A DNA stretch of 38,508 nucleotides from Firmicutes bacterium CAG:882. GTDB lineage: Bacteria > Bacillota > Clostridia > Lachnospirales > Lachnospiraceae. Both the position numbers and the translations under genes were made by a program. Below, piece after piece: positions 1-8,533 of the stretch. Location of the stretch: contig FR895444.1 of NCBI GenBank assembly GCA_000435595.1, positions 58,987-97,494 on the forward strand, written 5' to 3'. Numbering within the stretch: the stretch's first letter is position 1; each line of letters opens with the position of its first letter. Under the pieces are notes generated by a model. It was not told the DNA's origin, did not search any database, and worked only from the letters and a program-made list of their open reading frames with translations.

Positions 1-1
1 G

Positions 2-1288
2 ACGCTCATTGCACCTAACGGGCAGCCTTTTGAGATACAGATTCGTACTTATGAGATGCACCGCACGGCAGAGTATGGTATTGCCGCACACTGGAAATAC
101 AAGGAGAATATCGACGGTACCAAGGACGGAGATAATGAGGAAGCTAAGCTTGCATGGCTCAGACAGATTCTTGAATGGCAGAGAGATACTTCGGATAATA
201 AGGAATTTTTAAGCTTAATCAAGAATGACATGAATCTGTTCTCAGACAATGTATACTGCTTTACGCCTTCGGGCGATGTAAAGAATCTCCCGGCAGGTTC
301 AACACCGGTGGATTTTGCCTACAGCATTCACAGTGCGGTCGGCAATAAGATGGTTGGCGCAAGGGTTAACGGAAAACTGGTCACCATTGATTATGTGCTT
401 AAGAACGGTGATCGTGTGGAGATTATTACCTCCCAGAACTCCAAGGGACCAAGCCGTGACTGGCTTAACATTGTCAAGAGTGCGCAGGCAAAGACGAAGA
501 TTAATCAGTGGTTTAAGGCTGAACTCAAGGAAGATAATATCCTTAAGGGCAAGGATCTTATAGCAACATATTGTAAGACAAAGAATATTCAGTTTTCAGA
601 TATATATAAGCCTGAGTTTGTTGAAAAGGTTCTGGCAAAGTATGGTTTCCGTGATTGGGATTCGGTGGTTGCAGCCGTCGGACACGGGGCTCTTAAAGAG
701 GGGCAGGTTGTCAATAAGCTTCAGGAGGAATATGAGAAGAAGCACCGCAAGGAGATAACTGACGCACAGGTTCTTGAGCAGACACAGGCAGATAATAAAG
801 ATAAGCCCGCTGTTGCCGATAAGTCAAAAAGCGGAATTGTCGTGAAGGGTATTCATGATGTTGCGGTACGTTTTTCAAAGTGCTGTTCGCCTGTTCCGGG
901 AGATGAGATTGTAGGCTTCGTTACAAGAGGAAGAGGTGTTTCAATTCACAGAACGGATTGTACGAACATTATTAATCTTCCGGAGTCCGACAGAGCGAGA
1001 ATAATTGACGCTGAGTGGCAGGAGATGGCATACAAGGAGAATGGCGAGAGCTATTCTACGGAGATTAAGATATTTGCCAACAACAGAACGGGAATGCTTG
1101 TTGACATTTCTAAGATTCTCACGGAGAACAAGATTGATGTGACGAGCATGAACTGCCGTACAAGCAAGCAGGGAACAGCTACAATTTCCATGTCGTTTGA
1201 CATAAAGGGCTTGGAGCAGCTGAGACATCTTGTTGATAAGCTTAGGAATGTTGAAGGTGTGCTTGATATTGAGAGGAACAATTCATGA
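2..1288 (+). CDS. relA: RelA/SpoT-family (p)ppGpp synthetase/hydrolase, 3' part
   Basis: The 5' end lies outside the window; the frame is open from base 2 (about 428 residues remain). The visible protein starts in the end of the synthetase domain (QIRTYEMHRTAEYGIAAHWK). Next is a TGS domain (YCFTPSGDVKNLPAGSTPVD, with the HSAVGNKMVGARVNGKLV core), then the Cys-containing conserved domain (KCCSPVPGDEIVGFVTRGRG and a following HRTDC), and a C-terminal ACT domain (about the last 75 residues). In this family the protein makes and degrades (p)ppGpp at the ribosome during starvation; the C-terminal half senses uncharged tRNA. Whether the hydrolase HD domain is intact cannot be seen. The stop overlaps the next start (ATGA), so the two genes are translationally coupled. 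Family assignment is firm; the symbol relA versus rsh is a naming choice. Confidence 0.95.
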   Translation, partial: TLIAPNGQPFEIQIRTYEMHRTAEYGIAAHWKYKENIDGTKDGDNEEAKLAWLRQILEWQRDTSDNKEFLSLIKNDMNLFSDNVYCFTPSGDVKNLPAGSTPVDFAYSIHSAVGNKMVGARVNGKLVTIDYVLKNGDRVEIITSQNSKGPSRDWLNIVKSAQAKTKINQWFKAELKEDNILKGKDLIATYCKTKNIQFSDIYKPEFVEKVLAKYGFRDWDSVVAAVGHGALKEGQVVNKLQEEYEKKHRKEITDAQVLEQTQADNKDKPAVADKSKSGIVVKGIHDVAVRFSKCCSPVPGDEIVGFVTRGRGVSIHRTDCTNIINLPESDRARIIDAEWQEMAYKENGESYSTEIKIFANNRTGMLVDISKILTENKIDVTSMNCRTSKQGTATISMSFDIKGLEQLRHLVDKLRNVEGVLDIERNNS

Positions 1289-1953
1289 TAAGAGTAGAGA
1301 ATGTTGTACTTGGAATGTGTGCTACCAACTGTTATGCGGTATTTGACGGAGGTGTTAAGACACCGGGGGGATATGCGGATGACGGACAGATTAAGGATGC
1401 AATTATTGTTGACCCTGCTGCAGATGCCGCACGCATAGAGGATATGATTGCGCGATACGGTCTAAGACCTGCCGCGGTGCTTCTGACGCACGGTCATTTT
1501 GACCACTTGTCAGCGGCAGATGCCATCAGAAAGAGATATAATATCAAAGTGTATGCCGGAGAGAATGAGAGAAGTCTTATGCTTGATGAGAACAGCAATC
1601 TGTCGGTTCCGTTTACGGGGACAGGTGTGAGGATGGATGCCGATGAGTATTTTAAGCCGGGGGATGAACTTATTCTTGCAGGCTTTAAGATAAGAACAAT
1701 TGCCGTTCCGGGGCATACTATAGGTAGTGTATGTTATTATTTCGAAGATAATAAGATTCTTTTCAGCGGTGACACTCTTTTTGCCGGTTCAGTGGGGAGA
1801 AGTGATTTCCCTACAGGAAATGCCGGACAGCTTATAAATGCAATCAGGTCGGAACTTTTGAGCCTTCCGGATGATGTGAAGGTATTTCCGGGACATGGGG
1901 AGAGTACCACAATCGGTTATGAGAGGGTCAATAATCCGTTCATGAGCAAGTAG
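1285..1953 (+). CDS. MBL-fold metallo-hydrolase (glyoxalase II-like)
   Basis: A 222-residue metallo-beta-lactamase-fold protein. The metal motif THGHFDH is near residue 69. Further metal ligands follow in GHTIGSVCYY, FSGDTLFAGSVGRSDFPTG and the final PGHGESTTIG. This is the compact YcbL/hydroxyacylglutathione-hydrolase-like group, which hydrolyses thioesters with two metal ions; the substrate is unknown here. The first base pairs overlap the RSH stop codon (ATGA), and the gene lies between relA and hemZ, an order I associate with Clostridia. Its last three codons and stop are part of a 30-bp repeat that recurs near position 13415. No signal peptide is visible, so it is probably cytoplasmic. 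Confidence 0.9.
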   Translation: MIRVENVVLGMCATNCYAVFDGGVKTPGGYADDGQIKDAIIVDPAADAARIEDMIARYGLRPAAVLLTHGHFDHLSAADAIRKRYNIKVYAGENERSLMLDENSNLSVPFTGTGVRMDADEYFKPGDELILAGFKIRTIAVPGHTIGSVCYYFEDNKILFSGDTLFAGSVGRSDFPTGNAGQLINAIRSELLSLPDDVKVFPGHGESTTIGYERVNNPFMSK

Positions 1954-1971
1954 CGAAAGCGGATTGCGAAT
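1942..1971. repeat. dispersed 30-bp repeat, copy 1
   Basis: The stretch beginning ATGAGCAAGTAGCGAAAGCG and ending GGATTGCGAAT recurs at 13415-13443 with one substitution and one deleted base. Here it supplies the last codons and stop of the metallo-hydrolase gene. A shorter piece (GTAGCGAAAGCG) also occurs at 13618-13629 inside the fold-back element. Confidence 0.65.
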
Positions 1972-2008
1972 GTACGTTTTAAAATTTTTAATTGAGGTTA
2001 TATAATAT

Positions 2009-3502
2009 ATGATATTACTCGAAATTAATGATGCGGAGCAGGAGAATGATTCCAGAGTCATGCTTAAAGCATTTTTTCCTGAGGCGAAGATTGTCACAAG
2101 TGTTCCGGAGGGACATGAGGAAGAGGCGGAGCTTTTTGTGCAGGTAAGGGTGATTAAGCATCAGATGACGCATACGGAAAATGATGACTGCGACAGATTT
2201 ATAAGAATCTATTTTCATAGAGATGCTTCAAAAGACCATGAGGAGTATGAGGACGAGCGCAGTGAGACAGCATCCGGTAAAAAGGAGACAAGAAACTGCT
2301 TTAAGAGAATGATGTATGACATGCTCTCAGCACTCACGGGAAGAGAGCTTCCTTGGGGAACACTCACGGGCGTAAGACCGACAAAGATTGTGTACGGGCT
2401 TCTTGAGGAGAACAAGGATAAGCAGGAGATTATAGATTACCTTAAAAAAGAATATTATGTCAGCACACGCAAGGGAAAGCTTGCGATAAAGGTCGCTGAG
2501 AATGAGAAGCGTCTGCTTGAGAAAATCGACTATAATAATGGTTATAGCCTGTATGCAGGAATCCCGTTCTGCCCGACAACATGCCTTTACTGCTCTTTCA
2601 CTTCATATCCGCTTGCGGTATGGAGGGACAGAGTTGACACTTATGTGGATGCGATGCTTAAAGAGATGACATTTACGGCACGGCTTATGAAGGATAAGAC
2701 GCTTGATACATTTTATATGGGCGGAGGAACGCCTACGACTCTTGAAGCAGGGCAGTTAGACCGTGTGCTTGGATTTTTTGAGAGCACATTTGATACTTCA
2801 AAACTTAAGGAATATACAATAGAGGCAGGACGTCCTGACAGCATAACAAAGGATAAGCTGATGGTCATGAAGCACCATGGTGTGAACAGAATATCAATCA
2901 ATCCGCAGACAATGAATGACGACACGCTTAAGCTTATAGGGCGGCACCACACGGTGAGTCAGGTCAAGGAAGCATTTAAGCTTGCAAGAGGTTGCGGATT
3001 TGACAACATCAATATGGACTTGATTATAGGACTTCCGGGAGAGACGGAGGAGCATATAAAAAGGACGATGGATGAGGTCGCAGCACTTGCACCGGACAGT
3101 CTCACCGTTCATTCGCTTGCAATCAAGCGTGCGGCCAATCTCAATATATTTTGGGAAAAATATAAGGCGTATTCAATGATTAACACTGATGATATTATCA
3201 ATATGACAGCGGATTGTGCTTCGGCTATGGGAATGGAGCCGTATTATCTGTACAGGCAGAAAAATATGGCGGGTAATTTTGAAAATGTAGGATATTCAAA
3301 GCCGGGAAGAGAGGGAATATATAATATTCTCATCATGGAGGAAAAGCAGACCATAATGGCTGTCGGTGCGGGGGCATCGACTAAGGTTGTTTTTCCTGAG
3401 GAGAACCGTATAGAGCGTGTTGAGAACGTGAAGGATGTCAAGACATACATTGAAAATGTCGATGAGATGATAGATAGAAAGAGAAGATTTTTTTATGGTT
3501 GA
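2009..3502 (+). CDS. hemZ: Coproporphyrinogen III dehydrogenase-like radical SAM protein HemZ
   Basis: A 497-residue radical SAM protein with the cluster motif CPTTCLYC (Cys188, Cys192, Cys195), preceded by YAGIPF and followed by the glycine-rich FYMGGGTPTTL, then TIEAGRPDSIT and NMDLIIGLPGE, all typical of the HemN/HemZ group. HemZ proteins of Firmicutes carry an N-terminal region of about 170 residues before the radical SAM core, as here. The family role is oxygen-independent oxidative decarboxylation of coproporphyrinogen III, but many gut anaerobes with hemZ lack a full heme pathway, so the real substrate is uncertain. GAGG at 1994-1997 is the probable ribosome site. The gene overlaps the next by eight bases. 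Confidence 0.92.
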   Translation: MILLEINDAEQENDSRVMLKAFFPEAKIVTSVPEGHEEEAELFVQVRVIKHQMTHTENDDCDRFIRIYFHRDASKDHEEYEDERSETASGKKETRNCFKRMMYDMLSALTGRELPWGTLTGVRPTKIVYGLLEENKDKQEIIDYLKKEYYVSTRKGKLAIKVAENEKRLLEKIDYNNGYSLYAGIPFCPTTCLYCSFTSYPLAVWRDRVDTYVDAMLKEMTFTARLMKDKTLDTFYMGGGTPTTLEAGQLDRVLGFFESTFDTSKLKEYTIEAGRPDSITKDKLMVMKHHGVNRISINPQTMNDDTLKLIGRHHTVSQVKEAFKLARGCGFDNINMDLIIGLPGETEEHIKRTMDEVAALAPDSLTVHSLAIKRAANLNIFWEKYKAYSMINTDDIINMTADCASAMGMEPYYLYRQKNMAGNFENVGYSKPGREGIYNILIMEEKQTIMAVGAGASTKVVFPEENRIERVENVKDVKTYIENVDEMIDRKRRFFYG

Positions 3503-4106
3503 TGAGTTGACAAAGGCAATATTGGAAGTCGACCTGATAGATGGCATAAAGCATGGTGTATGTGTGAGCAATCTCACGTATCTGATTGCAAAGAAGCTGG
3601 GATTATCGGATGAGGAGTGCTACAACCTTGCAGTTGCGGGGATGGTTCATGATATAGGCAAGCTCCGCCTGTCATCATATCTGTACGGACGTAACTCCAA
3701 CGGCATGCTGATTGAGGAAATCCAGTATATGAGGATGCACTCAAAGCTTGGATACGAGATACTTAAAAAGAACGGCTACAATGATTTTATCTGTGACGCG
3801 GTCTTGTATCATCATGAGAACTATGACGGTTCAGGTTATCCTGATAACCGCAAGGCTGAGCAGATACCTCTTGGGGCAAGGATAATGCGTGTGGCGGATG
3901 CGTTTGCAGCACTTATATCCGAAAGACCTTACAGGGAGGCTTATGATTTTGATAATGCGATAAGTATTATGATTGAGGACATCAAGGAGTATGATATGCA
4001 GGTATTTCTTGCTTTTATGGATGTAATTCATAATGATGGCCTGCTTGAGAGCATTAAGCAGAGCCAGGCAAGCATAGACTACGACATGGAAGAATTCAAT
4101 CTTTAG
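3495..4106 (+). CDS. Stand-alone HD-GYP-type phosphohydrolase
   Basis: A 203-residue HD-superfamily protein. It shows HDIGK (HD dyad), HHENYDGSGYP and RIMRVADAFAALISERPYREA, which together make the HD-GYP signature. HD-GYP domains usually hydrolyse cyclic di-GMP, and are normally fused to a receiver or other sensor domain. None is present, so the protein is the catalytic domain alone, with roughly 50 extra residues. The start overlaps the end of hemZ by eight bases, so it is expressed with that operon. The downstream chemoreceptor makes a role in motility or adhesion control plausible, but nothing in the sequence proves cyclic di-GMP as substrate. Confidence 0.85.
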   Translation: MVDELTKAILEVDLIDGIKHGVCVSNLTYLIAKKLGLSDEECYNLAVAGMVHDIGKLRLSSYLYGRNSNGMLIEEIQYMRMHSKLGYEILKKNGYNDFICDAVLYHHENYDGSGYPDNRKAEQIPLGARIMRVADAFAALISERPYREAYDFDNAISIMIEDIKEYDMQVFLAFMDVIHNDGLLESIKQSQASIDYDMEEFNL

Positions 4107-4107
4107 A

Positions 4108-4136
4108 TTGCAAATTTCACAGATATATAGTACAAT
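4108..4136 (+). promoter_or_regulatory. sigma-A-type promoter for the chemoreceptor gene
   Basis: TTGCAA at 4108-4113 and TACAAT at 4131-4136 are separated by exactly 17 bases, 36 bases before the chemoreceptor start. No terminator lies between the HD-GYP gene and this promoter, so read-through transcription may also occur. Confidence 0.6.
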
Positions 4137-4171
4137 TTTACCATAAAATAGCATCTTGAGAAGGATGGGGT

Positions 4172-6688
4172 ATGATGAACGAGAAAAATTTTAATGAAGA
4201 GACAGAATTTGACTTTGACAAGACGTTTGAACCGGTTGGGGATGAGGCTGTTAATGTTGAAGAGCCGGATGCATCCGCAGAAGCTGCTGCAGAAAATGCT
4301 TCAACGGAGAATGGGTTTGACGAAAACAGCACTTCCGTGACTGAGACGAGTGATGGTCAGGAGAAAAATTCAAATGAGAGTGAGTCTGTCGATATGGCAC
4401 AGGTCGAGAAGACAGACAGCGAGAATGCAGGTATTGCCAATGATGCGGTGGCGAAAGCGGAAGCCCTTGCCGCAGAGTTTAGTGAAAGTATTAAGGAGCG
4501 CACCAGAAAGGCAAAGAAAGAGATTGATGACGATGTCGATGCAATCAAGGGACAGAGAGCGGATAAGAAGAAAATAGGCTTCTTCTCCGGCATAAGATTC
4601 AAGATAACAGCGGCATTTATCATTCCTGTGCTGCTTATGATTGTATTGGGCGCGGTTTCCTACAGTAGGTCGGCTGAGGCACTTACATCGAGCTATGAAG
4701 CCACAGCTAAGACGACGGTTGATACCACGGCGGATTATCTTGATATGGTAATTGAGACGATTCGTACGTCATCTTATGACATTGCGGTATCTTCGATAGC
4801 AAGAGAGTACTATGGCGGTGCATACTCTGATGATGCATACAATGAGAGCAAGGTATATACCACACTCAAGAATGAGATTGAGTCGAGAAAACTCGGCAAC
4901 AAGTATATCAAGAATGTGGTGTTTACGGCTGATTATGGTAAGGGTGTATCAACTGCGGTTTCTTATACACCGGAAGATATTTATGAGGCGTTCAAGCAGC
5001 TCGATATTGCAAAGCAGGTGGATGAGAACGATTTTATGTGGGTCGGACGTCATGAAGAGGCGGATGCGCTTATGGAGACTTCAGGATATGCATTTTCTGT
5101 TATAAGAAAGGCATATAATACATACTACAGGCAGGTAGGCTATGTTGTTGTGGATGTCGATTATAATAAGATTGCAGATACCATCACCAATGTTAACCTT
5201 GGTGATGGTGCAGTTGTGGCTCTCATAACTCCGGATGGAAGGGAACTCTCATACAAGCATGTTGAGGAAAATGTTGAGGCAGAGAATGCTGATGCTGTCG
5301 AGGAGACAGAGAAAGAGAGCTCGAGGAAGATTTCTGATACAGCTGACATACTTGACAACGCATATATAACGGGAACAGCGGTATATGACATAATTAAGAA
5401 CAGTGAAGAACCGTCGGGAAGCGAGTATGTTGATTATGAAGGCGAGCAGTATCTCCTGATTTACAATAAGCTTGCTGCACAAGGTTTTATGGTGGCAACG
5501 CTTGTTCCGAGAGCTTATATTATTGCTGATGCAAACCAGATTGCCGTCATTACGGCTGTAACGGTTGTCATAACGGCACTTATAGTAATATTTATCGGTC
5601 TTGTGCTTTCCACAAGCATCGGTACAACAATCCGCAAGATTATGAACGGACTTGAGAAGGCTGCAACGGGAGATTTGACAGTCAATATTAAGACAAGACG
5701 CAAGGATGAGTTCATGATTCTCTGCAACAGTACCAACAAAATGATTGGCAATATCAGGGCGCTTCTTGATAAGGCCGATGTTGTCTCTAAGGCTGTCGGC
5801 AATGCATCGGAGAGTGTTGCGGATAATTCGGGAGTGCTCTTAGATGAGACGAAGTCCATAACTTCATCTATCGCAGAGGTTGAGCAGGGTATTGTCATGC
5901 AGGCACAGGATGCCGAGAACTGCCTTGTGAGAATGGATGATCTCTCTAAGAAGATTGAGATTGTTACGGATAACACGAATAAGATTGCGGAAATTGCCGA
6001 CAATACCAAGGGTATTGTATCGAATGGACTTGGAACAATCGAGGAATTGAAGGATAAGGCGAAGGCAACCACTCAGGTAACGGCAGAGGTAATTTCCAAT
6101 ATTCAGGAGCTTGATGCGGCATCCGGTTCGATTGCAAAGATTATAGGAGCAATCAATGATATAGCTGACCAGACAAGCCTTCTATCACTTAATGCTTCGA
6201 TTGAGGCAGCGAGAGCGGGAGATGCAGGAAGAGGATTTGCTGTTGTTGCGGATTCTATCAGAAAGCTCGCTGAACAGTCGCTTAACTCCGTAAATGAAAT
6301 CAGAGAAATAGTAGGTAAGATTCAGAAGCAGACAGTTGATACCGTAGAGGTTGCCAAGCAGGCAGAGCTGATTGTAAGCTCGCAGGAAGAGGCACTTAAG
6401 AACACCATTGATGTGTTCCATGATATTGATAATCATGTATCGGGACTTGCAGATAATCTGTCTAAGATATCTGAGGGAATCAACGATATGGATGTGGCAA
6501 AGAGGGATACGCTTGCTGCGATAGAGAGTATATCCGCTGTTGCTGAGGAGACCGCTTCCTCGGCTACAGAGGTTAACAATGCGGCATCACGCCAGTTAGA
6601 GGCAGTGGAGAAGCTTAATAATGAGTCCGAGGGCCTGATAACTCATTCCGAGGATCTTGTTGAGGCAATCAATAAATTTACCATTTAA
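4172..6688 (+). CDS. Methyl-accepting chemotaxis protein with long acidic N-terminal extension
   Basis: An 838-residue transmembrane chemoreceptor. Residues 1 to about 135 are a low-complexity acidic segment (many Glu, Asp, Ser, Asn, Ala) ending in a basic KKK stretch. TM1 is about 146-163, an extracytoplasmic double-Cache-like sensor about 165-455, TM2 about 457-480 and HAMP about 481-533. The signalling hairpin contains the core QTSLLSLNASIEAARAGD and GRGFAVVADSIRKLAEQS (about 667-703). In this family the cytoplasmic tip drives CheA/CheW and controls flagellar rotation. No C-terminal CheR/CheB docking pentapeptide is seen. The sensor contains an acidic insert near 363-385. The ribosome site is a G-rich AAGGATGGGG ahead of two consecutive ATG codons. 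The ligand cannot be predicted. Confidence 0.95.
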   Translation: MMNEKNFNEETEFDFDKTFEPVGDEAVNVEEPDASAEAAAENASTENGFDENSTSVTETSDGQEKNSNESESVDMAQVEKTDSENAGIANDAVAKAEALAAEFSESIKERTRKAKKEIDDDVDAIKGQRADKKKIGFFSGIRFKITAAFIIPVLLMIVLGAVSYSRSAEALTSSYEATAKTTVDTTADYLDMVIETIRTSSYDIAVSSIAREYYGGAYSDDAYNESKVYTTLKNEIESRKLGNKYIKNVVFTADYGKGVSTAVSYTPEDIYEAFKQLDIAKQVDENDFMWVGRHEEADALMETSGYAFSVIRKAYNTYYRQVGYVVVDVDYNKIADTITNVNLGDGAVVALITPDGRELSYKHVEENVEAENADAVEETEKESSRKISDTADILDNAYITGTAVYDIIKNSEEPSGSEYVDYEGEQYLLIYNKLAAQGFMVATLVPRAYIIADANQIAVITAVTVVITALIVIFIGLVLSTSIGTTIRKIMNGLEKAATGDLTVNIKTRRKDEFMILCNSTNKMIGNIRALLDKADVVSKAVGNASESVADNSGVLLDETKSITSSIAEVEQGIVMQAQDAENCLVRMDDLSKKIEIVTDNTNKIAEIADNTKGIVSNGLGTIEELKDKAKATTQVTAEVISNIQELDAASGSIAKIIGAINDIADQTSLLSLNASIEAARAGDAGRGFAVVADSIRKLAEQSLNSVNEIREIVGKIQKQTVDTVEVAKQAELIVSSQEEALKNTIDVFHDIDNHVSGLADNLSKISEGINDMDVAKRDTLAAIESISAVAEETASSATEVNNAASRQLEAVEKLNNESEGLITHSEDLVEAINKFTI

Positions 6689-6700
6689 CGGAGGCAGACT

Positions 6701-7939
6701 ATGTATTCATTTGAAGAAGTGAAGGAATTTGATCCGGAGATTGCTGCTGCAATTTCGGATGAGCTTGGAAGACAGAGAGATCACATTGAGCTTATTGCTT
6801 CTGAGAACTTTGTGAGCAAGGCAGTCATGGCGGCTATGGGGAGCCCGTTGACTAACAAGTATGCAGAAGGATATCCGGGTAAGAGATATTACGGCGGATG
6901 TCAGTATGTCGATGTTGTCGAGAACCTTGCCATAGAGAGAGCCAAGAAGCTGTTTGGATGTGATTATGTCAATGTGCAGCCACATTCAGGAGCACAGGCT
7001 AACATGGCGGTATTCTTTGCCATTGTTAAGCCGGGTGATACGGTTATGGGTATGAGCCTTGCAGACGGAGGACATCTTACACATGGAAGTCCTGTCAATA
7101 TGTCGGGTAAGTATTTTAACATTGTGCCTTATGGTGTCAATGCAGATGGATACATAGATTATGATAATGTTATGGCGATTGCCAAGGAATGTCGTCCAAA
7201 GCTTATTGTTGCAGGTGCGAGTGCATATGCAAGAGCCATAGATTTCAAGAAATTCCGTGAGATAGCCGATGAGGTCGGTGCTGTGCTTATGGTAGACATG
7301 GCACATATTGCCGGGCTTGTTGCGGCGGGACTTCACATGAGTCCTATTCCTTATGCTGATGTAGTTACAACAACAACACATAAGACTCTCAGGGGACCAA
7401 GGGGAGGTATGATTCTCTGCAATCAGGAGGCAGCCGACAAGTTCAATTTTAATAAGGCAATCTTCCCGGGAATACAGGGCGGACCTCTCATGCATGTCAT
7501 TGCTGCCAAGGCAGTATGTTTTAAGGAAGCACTTGAGCCAAGCTTTAAGGTATATGCGCAGAACATTGTTGATAATGCGCAGGCACTTGCGAAGGGACTG
7601 ACAGACAGAGGATTTGACCTTGTATCCGGTGGTACGGATAATCATCTTATGCTTGTCAATCTTATAAGCAAGGGTGTTACAGGTAAGGCTACAGAGAAGC
7701 TTCTTGATTCCGTCAATATTACATGTAACAAGAATGCGATTCCTAATGACCCGGCTTCACCGTTTGTTACAAGTGGTATAAGACTTGGAACACCTGCCGT
7801 AACCACCAGAGGATTTAAGCCGCAGGATATGGATACTGTTGCTGAGGCAATTTCTCTCGCAATAGCCAATCCTGAAGCTAATAAGGAGGAGGCAGTAAGA
7901 CTGGTAAAGAGTCTCACTGACAAGTATCCGCTTTATTAG
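6701..7939 (+). CDS. glyA: Serine hydroxymethyltransferase
   Basis: A 412-residue PLP enzyme, the normal length, aligning along its whole length by eye. Clear motifs are LIASENFVSKAVMAAMGSPL, NKYAEGYPGKRYYGGCQYVD, VDMAHIAGLVAAG and TTTTHKTLRGPRGG, in which Lys228 should form the Schiff base with pyridoxal phosphate. It interconverts serine and glycine and transfers the one-carbon unit to tetrahydrofolate, supplying the same folate pool used by the FchA/FolD pair at 31-33 kb. It starts 12 bases after the chemoreceptor gene with a GGAGG ribosome site and is closed by a strong terminator. Confidence 0.98.
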   Translation: MYSFEEVKEFDPEIAAAISDELGRQRDHIELIASENFVSKAVMAAMGSPLTNKYAEGYPGKRYYGGCQYVDVVENLAIERAKKLFGCDYVNVQPHSGAQANMAVFFAIVKPGDTVMGMSLADGGHLTHGSPVNMSGKYFNIVPYGVNADGYIDYDNVMAIAKECRPKLIVAGASAYARAIDFKKFREIADEVGAVLMVDMAHIAGLVAAGLHMSPIPYADVVTTTTHKTLRGPRGGMILCNQEAADKFNFNKAIFPGIQGGPLMHVIAAKAVCFKEALEPSFKVYAQNIVDNAQALAKGLTDRGFDLVSGGTDNHLMLVNLISKGVTGKATEKLLDSVNITCNKNAIPNDPASPFVTSGIRLGTPAVTTRGFKPQDMDTVAEAISLAIANPEANKEEAVRLVKSLTDKYPLY

Positions 7940-7977
7940 AAAGTATTTTAAAGAATAATATTTGACAGAATAGTTTT

Positions 7978-8035
7978 ACTGCCGTGTTGTATTGAAATCA
8001 CCCTATTAGGTTGTTTCGATTGCACGGCAGTTTTT
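7978..8035 (+). terminator. Rho-independent terminator after glyA
   Basis: ACTGCCGTG at 7978-7986 pairs perfectly with CACGGCAGT at 8023-8031, followed by a run of T to 8035. The 36-base loop can form a second weak stem (GAAA with TTTC). The U-tail is only on the plus strand, so it serves glyA. Confidence 0.85.
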
Positions 8036-8438
8036 ATGCTCTGTAGGACGATGCGGCGGTGAGAAGCTTCTCGTACAGCAAGCCGACTATGAACCAGAGA
8101 GGAAAATAGTCGAGCCTGATTACACCCTTATAGTTGAGCTTGGCATCGCTGTAATCCCAAGGACAGGCATGGTGGTGCTTTAAAAATATGCCGGAGAGAT
8201 ATTCTGTCGAAATTATGCAGGAGGCATAACAGAGTCCGCGTATGAAAGCACTGCAATCTTTTAATATACGGCTTAACGGTCTGAAGATAAACGCCATCCC
8301 GTATATCGGGAACATGAATAGAGATGAATTGCCTTTTAATGTCTTATCGTGGTGCACCAGAGAGCCAAGTCCTGTCCAAAACACTTCTATACACCAGCCG
8401 GTGGAACCGCACAGAAGGAAATCCTTTAACATTGTCAT
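8034..8438 (-). CDS. Small multi-span membrane protein, putative ABC-transporter type IV family (CmpB-like)
   Basis: A hydrophobic protein of about 134 residues. Motifs are a start MTMLKDFLLCGSTGWCIEVF, then LKGNSSLFMFPIYGMAFIF and a C-terminal WDYSDAKLNYKGVIRLDYFP stretch. This matches the family named putative ABC-transporter type IV (PF06541, CmpB), known as four- to five-helix membrane proteins with no established function. The open frame reaches back to 8546, but that part is AT-rich promoter DNA translated by chance and would run into the neighbouring start. On the minus strand a GCGAGG site lies seven bases before the ATG at 8438, which I chose. It is divergent from the rRNA methyltransferase gene and shares a 95-bp intergenic region with it. 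Confidence 0.75.
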   Translation of the reverse strand: MTMLKDFLLCGSTGWCIEVFWTGLGSLVHHDKTLKGNSSLFMFPIYGMAFIFRPLSRILKDCSAFIRGLCYASCIISTEYLSGIFLKHHHACPWDYSDAKLNYKGVIRLDYFPLWFIVGLLYEKLLTAASSYRA

Positions 8439-8533
8439 AAGAAACCTCGCATTTACTTGATTTTGTGTGTTGACGGATATATTATTAACAAAGAACAGAA
8501 AAATTATGTAAAAAATTATGAAATGGAGAAAAT

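Noticed and set aside
5515..6072. 185-residue minus-strand ORF inside the chemoreceptor gene
   Set aside because: It lies fully inside a conserved HAMP/signalling region, has no ribosome site, and its Ser/Leu/Val-rich composition is that of an antisense shadow.
6986..7645. 219-residue minus-strand ORF inside glyA
   Set aside because: It is antisense to the conserved core of serine hydroxymethyltransferase and has no family resemblance.
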